This document shows positions 45,401-57,445 of a stretch of 64,000 nt of DNA, piece by piece. How positions within the stretch are numbered: position 1 is the stretch's first letter; each line of letters opens with the position of its first letter. The notes beneath the pieces were generated by a model that worked only from the letters and a program-made list of their open reading frames with translations, did not search any database and was not told the origin of the DNA. Both the position numbers and the translations under genes were made by a program. The stretch lies in assembly GCA_025642075.2 (NCBI GenBank), contig JAODUO010000079.1:378501-442500 (forward strand). The letters are read 5' to 3'. This DNA comes from Ridgeia piscesae (Eukaryota > Annelida > Polychaeta > Sabellida > Siboglinidae).

Positions 45401-45616
45401 CTTTTCCATTGCGAAGCCGAACATAAACCCGCTCGATGCACACACGATGTATTTGTAGATGGGTTGCGCGAAAGCATCGTCCGACTTATCCAATAACGCA
45501 GAATGCGAAGACGGTTTGCTTGAAAGGGTCCCCATATTTGCGTCGCCTGTTCCACCTACTGGGTCGTATCGCGACCTCAGTCTGTCACCTGCTCTCGACA
45601 ACCCTGACTCGGCCAT
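33497..45616 (-). CDS. YeeE/YedE family sulphur-transport membrane protein, paralogue 1
   Basis: The YeeE/YedE family (Sulf_transp, PF04143) are multi-pass membrane proteins; bacterial members take up thiosulfate. Animal function and substrate are unknown to me. Minus-strand coding exons: 45616-45394, 39336-39253, 38176-38019, 36988-36810, 36541-36436, 35416-35186, 34273-34122, 33617-33497 (TGA), 417 residues. Key motifs: GFAMEKGRG ending exon 1, HEPAVIRDMM in exon 2, GMPIAGS closing exon 3, YTLLGGLL in exon 4, and LGARIAGGCTSGHG across the last junction, which holds the conserved cysteine of the second half. The ATG at 45616 has a good context (aacaATGG). A roughly 49-nt exon carrying the first-half cysteine motif, present in paralogue 2, was not found between 36988 and 38019; the acceptor tagag at 36989 can restore the frame. 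The large first intron (6 kb) holds tandem repeats. Confidence 0.93.
35431..35565 (-). repeat. Short minisatellite just before a YeeE/YedE exon acceptor
   Basis: Five diverged copies of a unit of about 28-30 bp (plus strand acagttagggggtgttataa) begin about 15 bp from the acceptor of the exon starting at 35416. On the transcribed strand the copies are pyrimidine-containing (aacacccccaactg), so they may act as extra polypyrimidine tract. Confidence 0.8.
35639..35816. repeat. Pentanucleotide microsatellite (tgttg)n / (tgtat)n
   Basis: Mixed tgtgttg, gtgttgtgtt and gtattgtatt runs. It opens several cysteine/valine-rich or threonine/asparagine-rich frames on both strands that are not genes. Confidence 0.95.
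37141..37190. mobile_element. Fragment related to the MITE at 29769-29905
   Basis: Contains taagagctcattatcttag followed by tgaaatggcc, close to the right end of the element in the GPATCH2 intron. The opposite end is not seen nearby. Low-complexity resemblance cannot be fully excluded. Confidence 0.4.
38640..39252 (-). repeat. ~34-bp minisatellite beginning at a YeeE/YedE donor site
   Basis: On the minus strand exon 39336-39253 ends gcag/gtgagtcactgtcac and the repeat units contain acag/gtcagtcactgtcac, so a donor-like site recurs at each unit. The array is regular from 39250 down to about 38900 and decays further into the intron. Units differ by indels in a run of C. Confidence 0.88.
40830..41495. 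repeat. 23-bp minisatellite, about 28 copies
   Basis: Units of accacacggccacagatcaag-type sequence, starting diverged (aggccac) at the left and becoming homogeneous (cacggccac) to the right. Lies in the first intron of paralogue 1. The 108-codon threonine/arginine-rich frame through it is an artefact. Confidence 0.95.
43513..45235. repeat. Pair of direct repeats flanking 1.6 kb
   Basis: taactttatttgggccgaga followed by ttaggc and gcatagca occurs at about 43518-43572 and again at about 45159-45226; the second has about 20 extra bases. They bracket 1.6 kb without recognised features, in the first intron of paralogue 1. Confidence 0.55.
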
Positions 45617-45720
45617 TGTTAGCACAGTAGGCACGACCACCAGCGGTTGTTGTTTATTAACTGAGCCGAACGTAGGCCACGCAAAGCCGATCGCGTCCAA
45701 ATGCAACCACTTCCTGTCAA

Positions 45721-45733
45721 GGGTCAGAGGTCA
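45721..45733 (+). promoter_or_regulatory. DR1-type nuclear receptor element upstream of paralogue 1
   Basis: GGGTCA, one spacer base, AGGTCA: a direct repeat of two half-sites separated by one base, the type bound by HNF4, RXR partners or COUP-TF. It lies 105 bp upstream of the ATG at 45616. Function is inferred from the motif only. Confidence 0.45.
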
Positions 45734-45842
45734 ACGGGAGAGGGGGCATACTAAAATGCGGGCCACAATTGGCAGACCGCGCGGAAACGGCAGACCAGTT
45801 TCACCACATTCACAAAGATGCCACCGATCGGTACGCTCCATG
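45734..45842. repeat. Inverted repeat arm A, upstream of paralogue 1
   Basis: About 105 bases from ggggcatactaaaatgcggg to cggtacgctccatgttta are repeated in inverted orientation at 47190-47284, with a few substitutions and a missing block of about nine bases (agtttcacc region) in the other copy. Confidence 0.88.
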
Positions 45843-46012
45843 TTTACGTGGGGGGCCCTTTACGTGCGTTGTTCTAGTTGGCGCCTTATAGTTGCTGTTT
45901 TTACGGCATTCTTGTGATGTTAAGATGTCTTTCAATAATAACATACATGTAATAAGCAAATTTAACTACAATACTACAAGTTAGCATATATGTACAATGT
46001 TTGAAAGGCGAA

Positions 46013-46013
<1 letters not shown>

Positions 46014-46080
<67 letters not shown>
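46014..46080. repeat. (GT)n microsatellite
   Basis: About 33 gt dinucleotides; a potential Z-DNA-forming run. Confidence 0.97.
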
Positions 46081-46081
<1 letters not shown>

Positions 46082-47189
46082 TGTAATACAATGTATATAC
46101 CATCATGTACTGCATATATAACATTTATATAATACATCTTAACATGCATATGATTGTATATAAAGCCTACATTCATATTTTTAATGTTATTAAATTTATT
46201 TAAATATGTTGTATTTTATTAAACTTTTATTAATATTTTTATGTTATTAAATGCTTTATTTATATAGTTATTAGTCATACTTTATTTTTTATATGGATGT
46301 AATGTTCCGGAATTAAGTTATTTAATTGAATTGAATTCAGATGTCCTCACCAAATGCCTTACTTTTTATATATTTATTTTTTTTTTTGTTATAATTTAAA
46401 AAAACATTAATATACCTATAGGTCATATCAATGTTATACTTTTAATGGGGGTGATAAAATGAGTGTGATTGTAATAAGTAGCATAAGTACTAATGAGTCT
46501 CAGTGGTAGTAATAACTAAACCTATAATTAACGTACACTTGTGAAGAGATAATGTCCATCAACATTCAGATGTCCTCACCAAATGCCGGCATCCAATAAC
46601 AAATGTATAATGTCCTATGAAAACATGTACCGTTAGGCGAGTTGTTACATCAAAAGACAGCTAGCATCAGATAGAACGTCCATGATCTTAAAGTGAAGTA
46701 CATTCTATTAAATAACCTTCAATAACACGAACTACTCACCCACCCACTAACGAATATGCAGCTATCAGTGCAATCCGAGATCAATCCACATATATGCCCT
46801 TTCACAGTAGATCAAAGAACATCAAAAGATGGCTGGAGCCTCAGAATTCCTCACCTGCCAGGTGACCGTTTCGTATTCAATAACGGAAATTAGTGCCCTA
46901 TGAACACATGTACCCTTAGGCGAGTCATTACATCAAACGATTTAAATAAACCGATAGTATGCAGCTGCCGTCTATCGTCTACTATGGTTATCATCTACTA
47001 GGGCCTTCTGTTTTAGACTGAGCGAATACTCGTAGAGTTAATTAGTAAGGCCTAACATTTTAATTTATTTCTAGGATTTTATAAATACAAGTAATACCAT
47101 TCAGTATTACATTTATAATTGTTAGTACAACACAATAATAAAAGTCTCCAATATTTACGATCGGACGCGCAAACAACAACAAAGCTTGT

Positions 47190-47284
47190 AAACATGGAGC
47201 GTACCGATCGGTGGCATCTTTGTGAATGTGGTCTGCCGTTTCCGCGCGGTCTGTTAATTGTGGCCCGCCTTTTAGTATGCCCCA
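47190..47284. repeat. Inverted repeat arm B
   Basis: Inverted copy of 45734-45842. Similarity ends at the same point (catgttta) on the outer side, with unrelated flanks, so it is a discrete duplicated module. Confidence 0.88.
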
Positions 47285-48921
47285 CGGGGGAGACTGATCG
47301 GGGTGGTCGACTCAGAACAATGGTTGGGATATTTTATTGCCCTAATTTTAACCATTGTGCACTTGGGTTGGTAAGAAATACGTTACAAGGTTATCCCCAT
47401 CTATTTGGGCAAAAATGGGGTTTATGGCCCCTTCCATGGCCAAAATTTAAACAAATTCTAACCCCCTTAAAAATTTTTGTTAACAAATAAAAATTATTGT
47501 TTTGTTTTTTTTTTCCAAGGGGTTTTTGTTTTTTTCTTTTTTCCCCTGCCCGTTCTTTTTTGGAATTTTTTGAAACAAACACACTATTAAGTCCATGGAT
47601 ATTATCAATTAAGGTCCCTGGTAGTTATTACAACTGTCCCCCTGAATCTCAAAGCCAACTGCCTAGGGGTATCATTACACATGGATGGTTTGGTCTTCAC
47701 TGTAATATTGCAAGGGAACAACTTACCACAAAGGTGCCACCTATCTAGAGGAACAGGTACTAATGCACATTAACATTATTAACTCAGAAACCCTTTTTGC
47801 TCCCTTAAAATCTTGCACATTACCAAATACTATGGCAGTTTGAACCAATAAAAGATTAACTATTCAGTACCCGTCTCCGATAGTGCCACATTCCACACAA
47901 GAAGGAATTATAATGTATAACTATTTCAAACCCAGGAAACCCTGGTAGTATATACATGCCATAAACCAACACATTTTCAATAATTTATTTTTCAATTGTA
48001 TCACCAATTTGTTGATACATGATTCAATGTCTCAGGTTATACAAACTTCATTCCATAACAGTTCCATATCTTGGGCGTGTGCACAAATTTTTACCATGAT
48101 AATCCGACAGACCATAAATACAGTACTGGTAATAACAATTTATTGCTTGTGGATGGTCCCTTCTTACTTTTATAATGCTGGTTTCCATCAAATATAATTG
48201 CCAGATATGTATGTTTATATATTACATTTCCATATAATTAAATTTAAAAAGTATGCTATGATACACGAACCGACAGACAACTCTTAAATAACATTAATTC
48301 CTACACCACGGAACAAATCATTAATGCCCAATTTCCAACAGTTTTTCAGGAACAGAAATAAAAAATACCAGGAGGTGGAAAATGGGTTCAAACAATTTCA
48401 AAAACAGTATGATCAGATATATGGACAGAGATCAGGAAAATCTAAATTTTGTTGTAAGAGAGGAATATGTACGTTGAAGGGGATTGTAGGAAGACAAAAT
48501 CAGTGAGGGTCGAAAATGACAGGAAAGTGGCATAGATGTGGGAAATTAAGGGAAGTCTGTGGTATAGCCTTGGGACACTCAACGAGCAAAACAAGAAGAA
48601 GCGTAACCATACTACAGTATATGAAAACAAGCCATTCAGCTGTCTAAATAACAACACATGTCATGCAATAAATAGCGTGAATCATATCATATCTACGAGT
48701 TCCTTCAAAATTACTTCATCTTCCAGACTGATATCCACCACAACTGTTCCGTCCTCGTCACTGCCAACACTTCCGTTGTTGCTTCACACCATCGAATGTC
48801 CCGAGTTCTATACTGTATATACAGTTACGTAAATATGGTATGTATGTCTGTGCTGATTATCTACAATAAAGCTAGATTAGACTACAAGTCACGCATGGTT
48901 GGCTGTGACACTACCGCAGGG

Positions 48922-51900
48922 CTACAGAAGGCCCTGTCGTTGCATCAACATAGCAGTTGCGATGGCCCCTCCAAACATTGATGTCACCATCGTTGCTGAG
49001 AGCGGAGACATGAGGGCTGACCCGGAGAATCCGTGGCCACTGAAAGGGAAAGAAAGCGTGAGAAATAAAAACAAAACGTGAGAAACAAATTCACTTGGTT
49101 GTGAATATCTGCGGCATATGTGGGCTCTCACAAAGTGGAGGCCAATTTTTTCCATGCTACAAAAGTAGTGGCGTAACAGGTTAACAGGAAAAATATTGAA
49201 ACTTGCTAAAGTGCGGCTATGAATCTAACCGTAAATATGCTACTGTGAATACCTGGTAAATCATGTGACTGTGCATTGTGAAGTCATCTACAACTATTTG
49301 TTGGATGAACACTAATGAACACTATCAGCTGTCACTGCATTGTGACTGCAATATATGGGTACCCCAATATTACTACTACTACTACTACTACAACTACTAT
49401 GACTATGACTATGACTATGACTACAACTACGACTACTACTATTACTACTACTACTACTACTACCCCTGGTACTACTATTATTATGAAAAATAAGTCAGAA
49501 GGAATATAGGATACGAGTGAAAGAAGAGTGTAGATTCAATATTGTAAAATGTTAATTCTCACAAACGACCTTCTCACAAATGACCATAAATGAAGCAAAT
49601 AATTATCATATCCTTATTACATAAGTATCAATGTTAAAAAAATGACATATTGCTTAAAACAGCTTCACAAAGATATAAAATTATTTTTGTTACGCTAAAT
49701 AAAGCTTTCAGTGTGGATATTCAATCTTGTCAACACAACAACCATACAGAACACACACCTGGTGCAGCCTCCAGCAATCCTTGCTCCCATGAACATAAGC
49801 GCTCCACCCACAAACGCCTGCATGGGAGTGACCCCCAGCACAGAGTCAAGACTACCGGACGCACTCGCAGACAGGTAACTCCCAGCAATGGCTCCACTCA
49901 CAAAGAAGATCTGCAAGAAAATGTAATCATGTTGAAAATTAAATCTCTCTTACTCTGTCTAACTGTGATCATGGCTGCATCGTGACGTCACATCACCAGT
50001 TATGTTTTCACTGGCAATTTAAGGATTTCAGAAAAACTGATGGTCAAAAATTATTCACTTGTCTGGGAGTTTGTGGTATCAACAGTGGCTCACCCTGGTG
50101 TATGTTTAATACATAATTCAAGTGACGTTAGATGGCGCCACGGCATACGACGTCGCCCCCACGCAGGCGACATAAAGCGTTGTGCAAGTTGTCTGAATTA
50201 CAGCTGTCAAATTATGATAGATGAGAACAGTGTTTTACTGCATATTAATATTGGTGTTATTTTGATTGGTGATGTCAACACGACAGATCACTGTCTGATT
50301 CCAGCAGAAATGAAGGGGTGTCAGGTTTCTAAACGTGTGAAACTGGGTTATTAAAATTCAAAAAAAAAATCCAGGGCACATCTATCAGTGGGGTTAAATA
50401 TCCTGTGAAAATTTCAATAACAGACTTATTCACTTTTTTAGAAAATAAATGAAACATTCCAATGGCCACCTATAGAAAAGTCATGTGTAGTTTTATATAT
50501 AATCAAAATTAATCAAAATTAATGAAAATTGGTAGTCTGGAAAACTTGGTAACAATTAGATATTATATCTATACAGTTCTGACACATTTTTTACTAAAGT
50601 TAAATAATTTATTAAAATGTCAAATTTAGATAGTTGCAAAATAATGTAGATTAGATCCCTATTAATTCAATTAGCAGTGATTGGAACAATTTCTCTACAG
50701 CAACTATAGGCAAGTTGTATAAAGATTAGATCCCCACTATCCCAATAATATGTTGCTTTTTATATCAAGTTCTTAAAGCCATGTGACAACAGTTGGACAT
50801 ATCTTACTTCTGCAAGACGGAACACAACGACAGAACCATGCATGTGGTGCTTTAGTGCTGCTTCTGGCGACTTTTAAAATAAAACACAATATTCATCCAA
50901 TATATGGAGCACCTTTTAAGTGTGCAAACTGTGAATTCATTACCTGCCACCAATATGTGAACCCAGTGCGGAACTTTCTAAGGAACGGCGACACGTTCTT
51001 GAACGGACCAACACAGCCCTGACCAAGCATGCACAGCAAACTCGTGCTGCCACCAAGTGGCTTTTGGATGTAGTAGACGAGTGGAATCTGTAGGAGTCCA
51101 AGTGTCATGCCGGCACAGTAGGGTGGCCAGGACTTCTTGGAGAACAGATCAGTTGCCTACCAAACACAAACGTAACTCAGGAATGAATGTGCTGTTACAG
51201 ACAAGGATGCTACTGGCATCAGAGAAGGCTTACTGTTGTGTCACACAAATGTAGTAAACTGCAAATGTTTAACGAAACACTAACAAAGGGTTTGCTGAAA
51301 TATATTGGTTACTGAGTAATGCAGACTAAACTAGTGTCTCCAGGTGTGTGACAAACAAACTTGGAAGTGCAGGAATTTGTGAGGCTTTCAGCCACAATGA
51401 CACAGTTGAAGTCATTTAAATCATGTCTTTGACAATGTTATTTTAAACCAATGGCAGAATATTATATTTAGTAAATTTACCTCTCAAGAAATTAATGTTT
51501 GGTTGTTTTTCATATAATTTTGGTGCATCTACCAGCTTTCTTTAGCGGATTGATTTTTCATGCTCCAGATTGTGTCGCATGATGTAGGTCATGTGACACA
51601 ACTATGAAAATCAGTCCACCGAAGAAGGCTGTGTGATGTAGATAAAATTTATGGAAAACAAAAACAAGTTTGTTGAGAGTTAATTTACTAAGCAACATGA
51701 ACTAAGAAACTATATCGCTACATTTTAGGATAATGGCATAATATTCTTGATTGCAGATACTAATGGTCAGTTGACAAAACATTATAATAATTATTCTCGA
51801 TAGATAAGCCACGATATCATTCATATTTTATTTTACATAGTATTGCCTCTCGCAGTCAGTTTATATCTCAGGTTTCCCTCTAAGGGAGCAGGGTGGCCAC

Positions 51901-54900
51901 ACACCTGGAAGCCTGCGTTGCCGCCCCAGGGCGAGTAGAGTTCAAGGCCACAGACGATGGCACCAAGGGTTGCTGCCACTGGCAGGGCACATACGAAGAA
52001 TGATGTCTTCCTCCACCTGTAAACACAGCAACAAGTACTTTCAACCGTTACACAACTTGTGACACGTATACCCTCTGTGAACAGAGCAGTAACTACAGCT
52101 ACAAATGATGGAGATCACTAGTCTACAAGTCTTTCCATCACATGTTATGATATATCAACTCCCCTCGTCCCAACATTTTTACGAGAGTTTAAATACAGGT
52201 CAGAATGCAGTTCAATTAAAAACTGCGTTGTCATTCAAAGGCTATGTAAAAAAATGTATGTAAATTTTTCAACCACAAGAGTTCCAATACAATCACATGT
52301 TAATAAATGATAATTTCGCACCCATTAATTAACATTTTATTGCAATACAGGACCAATTAAAAAACTCTGGACCCTCCACTCTATTGTAGACATTTTGACC
52401 TGGTGAAAGTCTGAGTGACAACCACGGAAATGTCAAACCTATTAAACCACCATGTCGTTCTGGGTCAGAAACTAGATCAATCTAAGAAAGTATCTGTACG
52501 GTGACAGCCAGGGCTTTATGCAGGACCAAATTATTGCCAGTCACACATGTTTTGGTGGACACATGGATGTTAACTGTTAAGCCAGTTTACAAACTTTAAA
52601 AGTGTCTGATGATATGAAATGGACTAAAAGCACACATGTGACACCATTTACACTTCTAAGGCATAACTGACAATATCTATTGGTTTGGAAGACCTTTTTT
52701 GCTCCTTCATTTTTTTACCCGTCCCCAACAGTTTTTACCCGGTCAAATGATGGGTGGACGGGTCTCTGCATACAGCTATGGTGACTGCCCAACCTGGGAG
52801 AATGTATTGTGCTGGTAAACATAGATCAGTGACAGGCCATGGACGTCTCACTTGTAGGACTGTCACACAGCACAGGACACTCACCTCTCCAGTGTCCACT
52901 CCACAAGATAATACCACACCTGTCCATTCTCTTCACATAAAACTATCACCTTTGGTTGAATTGTGGGTTATTGACTAAATGTCATAGGTCAGGGTGGCCT
53001 CGTCGATGAAAAGGAAAAGTTGCCACACCAAACTTGCAATTAGTTCACTGTTTAAATCTGTACAAACCGACTGGTGACTATATAATTTTAATGTAATGTT
53101 AAACTAACATAAATACCAATCTAATAAATTACTCTTTTTAATTGATTTATAATTTAACTTTAATTCACAAATAATCTAACAGAATGATTTCTTTCACGAA
53201 TTAAAATTTATCTGCCATAACACAGTTCTGAAACAATATGCCTATTTTTAAATATTTGTTTTAACTGTTCCCCAATCTGGAAGACAAATTTACAGAATAT
53301 GATGTGAGTTGTTCTTACTTGTTGACCGCGTCTGTCCGGACAGCCAGCATCAAGTTGTCAAAGGCCGGTTTGAAAAGACCATAAAACAGTGTGCCCGCCA
53401 GACCGCCTAGAAATGTATATCCTGTCAAAAACACAAGGCACCGATGAAGAGTCTTGAAAGCATCTTGAAAACAAACAGCATTTTACACAAAGGTAACTTC
53501 AATCAAGTCTAGCAGTGTAATAAATTACTGGTATTTAATCTATTAGAATCCAGGTAACTGAGCTCAGTAATATTTGTATACAAGATTTAACAAGATTTAA
53601 CAAGATTGCCACCTAGAGATTCAACTCTAGATGGCAGGTGGACTAGGAAGCCATTTGGCTTATCGAGAGTCCAACCTATCTATCTAAGTATACCCCGCCC
53701 GTCTTAGGTATATGTCGATTTTATTTTTAAATATATTAACACTACTAGCACCTACACAAATAGCTGCTAATCTGTTCCATTCGTTTACTGTTCTTTGTGA
53801 AAATGAAATTTTTCTAATATCCAGTCTACACTGCTTCTTTGCTAATGTAACTCCATGTCCTCTAGTCCTTCTCTCTTCCTTGACTGTGAAAAAATATTTC
53901 TGTCAATATTTTCATACCGATTCAATATTTTAAACACCTCAATCTGATCTCTCAATCTTCTGGTTTCTAGTGTTGTTAAACCACATTCTTTTAGACGCAT
54001 TTCATAACTAATATTCCTGAGTTTTGGTATAATTTTGGTTGCTCTCCTTTGTACTCTTTCTAGCATATCAATATCCTTCTTGCGATATGGCCTCCATGCT
54101 TGTATACAATATTCTAAGTGAGGCCTAACTATTGTTTTATACAGCGGTATTATTAGTTCTTTTTCTTTGTACACTATATTTCGCCTAATTAATCCAAGAA
54201 TTTGGTTTCCCTTCGCTGCTGCAATTCCACACTGTTCTGATACCTTCATGTCAGCACTAATAGTTAACCCTAAGTCCTTTTCCTTTAAGGTAGTATTTAG
54301 TACAGTACCACCCATTGTATATTGTGCATCTTCATTCCCATGTCCTGTGTGGAGGCACTTACACTTTCCAAAATTAAACAGCATTTGCCACTTCTCAGAC
54401 CATTCTATCAACTTATTAAGATCATCTTGTAAATGCTGTCTATCTGCATCACTTTTAATTTTCCTAAACACTTTTGTGTCGTCCGCAAACTTCAACACCT
54501 TGCTTGTTATGTCATCATCCAAATCATTAATATATATTAAGAATAAAATAGGTCCCAGTACTGATCCCTGCGGTACTCCACTCAAAACCGCTTTCCAGTT
54601 TGAAACCTCCCCATCAACTACTACTCTTTGTCTTCTATCAATAAGCCATTTTTCTATCCAGTTGATCATACCATTTCCTATGCCATGGGCCTTTAGTTTA
54701 AGTAGTAGTCTTTGGTGTGGCACTTTGTCAAAGGCTTTTTTAAAATCCAAATAGATTATATCTACTGGTGATCCCTCATCTACCCACTTTGTGACATCTT
54801 CCAAAAAACATAACATATTTGTTAAGCATGACCTCGCTTTTAAAAACCCATGTTGAGATGGGTTTATCAATTTATTTTTAACAAGAAAATCAACCAGGTG

Positions 54901-57374
54901 ATCTTTAATTAGTCTTTCTAATAGTTTGCAAATCACCAATGTTAAACTCACTGGTCTATAGTTCTCTGACTTTTTCTCGAACCTTTTTTAAATAATGGTA
55001 TAATGTTTGCTTCTTTCCATTATAACGGAACTATTCCCTCCTCTAATGACAAATTGAACACTGTTGCAAGCGGTATGCTGATTTGTTCTACAATTTCCAA
55101 TAGTAATTTGGGAGGAATCCCATCCACTCCAGGTGATTTATTATCCTTCATATCTCTTATTTTCATAGCTACCATTGTTGGGGTTACAATTAGTTGTCCT
55201 AAATACCTGAACTTTCTGTTTACTTCGAACATACGCATAAAAACTCTTGCTGTCATGTTTTATATTAAAAGCAATTTTTTGTTCGTAGCTTCTCTTTGAA
55301 TTTCTAATTTCAGCTGTAGCTTGATTAAGTGCTTCTTTATCAATGCTAAAGTCTTCTTCACTTCCAGCTTCTGTTACACAACAAATTGTATATAGCTTAA
55401 ACATGCAGGCAGACAACTGTCCTGTTTGACAGCCCTGCCACTGCAGCCAGGAAACAATTAGACAAGGTGCCCAGTGCAACAATACTGGACAGAGAATGTC
55501 CAGTTCCACTGGTTGGGGTAGGGCAGAAACAGGCAAAATTTTTTAAAATTTGGGAGGCCTTACAAAAGACCAACAAACTACAAATGTCTTACCTTAAGAT
55601 GTCTATGCAAAATGAGAGGAAAGGCACAGTTTTGGGCTATTAGGCAACGTGTTTCATGAGTAAACCATCACACACAGGCAACACTTATCGGTAGAGCAGC
55701 GGCAATGACAAAACTTACAGTTACCTACGTTAGGCACCAGTGCTCCAATCTGTGAGAATACTGTCACCGGACACTGCAACAAAAACATAGATATTTATAT
55801 TGCATGGCATTCACATTTTCAATTCAATAACTTTATTCCAGACTCAACAGGACACATACAGCAAGTACATGTGACTATGAAGTCCATATGATGACATTAG
55901 GCAGTATGCAATGCATTCTGACCCAATGCTGTGTATATTAGAAAAAAATTCAGTCAACTGTTCACATATAAAAGCTTGTTCCAGTGTTTATGGATCCTGG
56001 AAGTGAATCTTAAGCTACAAGTTAGAATGTCATTTAAATTATAGTTAACAGAGCTATCAGGTCTACACATAAATCTATACACCATATTCCTAATAACTGA
56101 CTGGCAACATTGTACATCAAACAGAGTGCATAGCAGGCTGGTACTTTCATATTTTGACGAACCAATAAACAACTTTAAAATATTGTGATATGCAATAAGC
56201 AATCTACTTAATGTGGATCTTCATTTACACTTGCTTCTTTTAACCCAACCTGTTTCATGACAAATATACATTTTATTTATTATTAGTGTACATACTGGTG
56301 TTTATAACCTAAAATAAAAGTATTTCTTCTGATCATTAATTGCAGTCAACAAATACTACCAATTGATCAGAGAATGACGGGTGAGTTGGTACAGCTTGGG
56401 AGACTAGCGAAGTGTTCACAAGGTTATGCATTTAATCCATTCAAAGTACACAATTTATGAATCACATAGAGCTGCATGTTTGGCTATCACTTGATTATGC
56501 TATCAATCAAATGTCATAACCTGGCTGTACTTATAAGTTCACATAACACATTGCTTACGCTAACATATGCACTGGTGAGTGGCCACACTTGTTTGAATAA
56601 CCCAACCTGGTCACTCTTTACTCAGTAATATGCATGAGTACACATGTAGTAATTAATTTCTGAACTGATACACAATTATGTAATATGAAATAAAACATTC
56701 TCTCGCATGTGTCGGTCGTCATATTTGTTTAGTTTCAGTTTTTTGGCATATAGGTTTAATTTAATTGGCAATGGATGAAAATAAATTTAATAAATTATAT
56801 AATCTAAAAAATACTCCAGGCATTCTGCAGGTGGCTGCAACATTTGTACATTATACATTAAACCTTCTTGGAAAAATCTCTCGCTAAAAGATCAGAGGCA
56901 TAGGGGGAAGATGTGCTGCTATGACATATAATTACAACACCTGTATATATGAAGACACTAACAGCAAGTGTTTGCAAGCACTGCAATCTCTACTCCTTTC
57001 CTGCTCCCAACTGTGACACTTTGATTGTTCGACAAATAAACTCGTCACATGACATAACCAGGAACCGAGTCTAACAAGCTACGTACTGATCCAGCGATGG
57101 TCATGCCTGCACCAGAAATAATGCCTCCTACAACGGCTGCAGATTTGCTCTTGGCTGTCTGTTTCACGGCCACGTTGTCGTATGTTGTCAGGAACTGTTG
57201 CCGTGTAGCTGGCAGAGCACTCAACACAGACATGCTCACAATGCCTGCAGATGAAGAAAACTCTTCTTGAACTGACACTGGATAAAATATCACATAACTA
57301 CCTGGCATAGACTCATTCTGTTCACACCTGTTTCTGTAATAATTTATTTTATTTTTTCATTTTACAAAAAACTA

Positions 57375-57445
<71 letters not shown>

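Larger units (their letters stand above)
45850..48921. other. Intergenic region between the two YeeE/YedE genes
   Basis: Contains a (GT)n run at 46014-46080, direct repeats of aacattcagatgtcctcacc-type sequence (about 46335 and 46560) and of a catgtacc-ttaggcgagt segment (about 46625 and 46908), and inverted arm B at 47190-47284. Bases 47400-47580 are unusually rich in homopolymer runs. No gene recognised. Confidence 0.6.

Noticed and set aside
45380..45706. Upstream start at 45706 for paralogue 1
   Set aside because: The codon there is TTG, not ATG. The first in-frame ATG is at 45616 with a good context.
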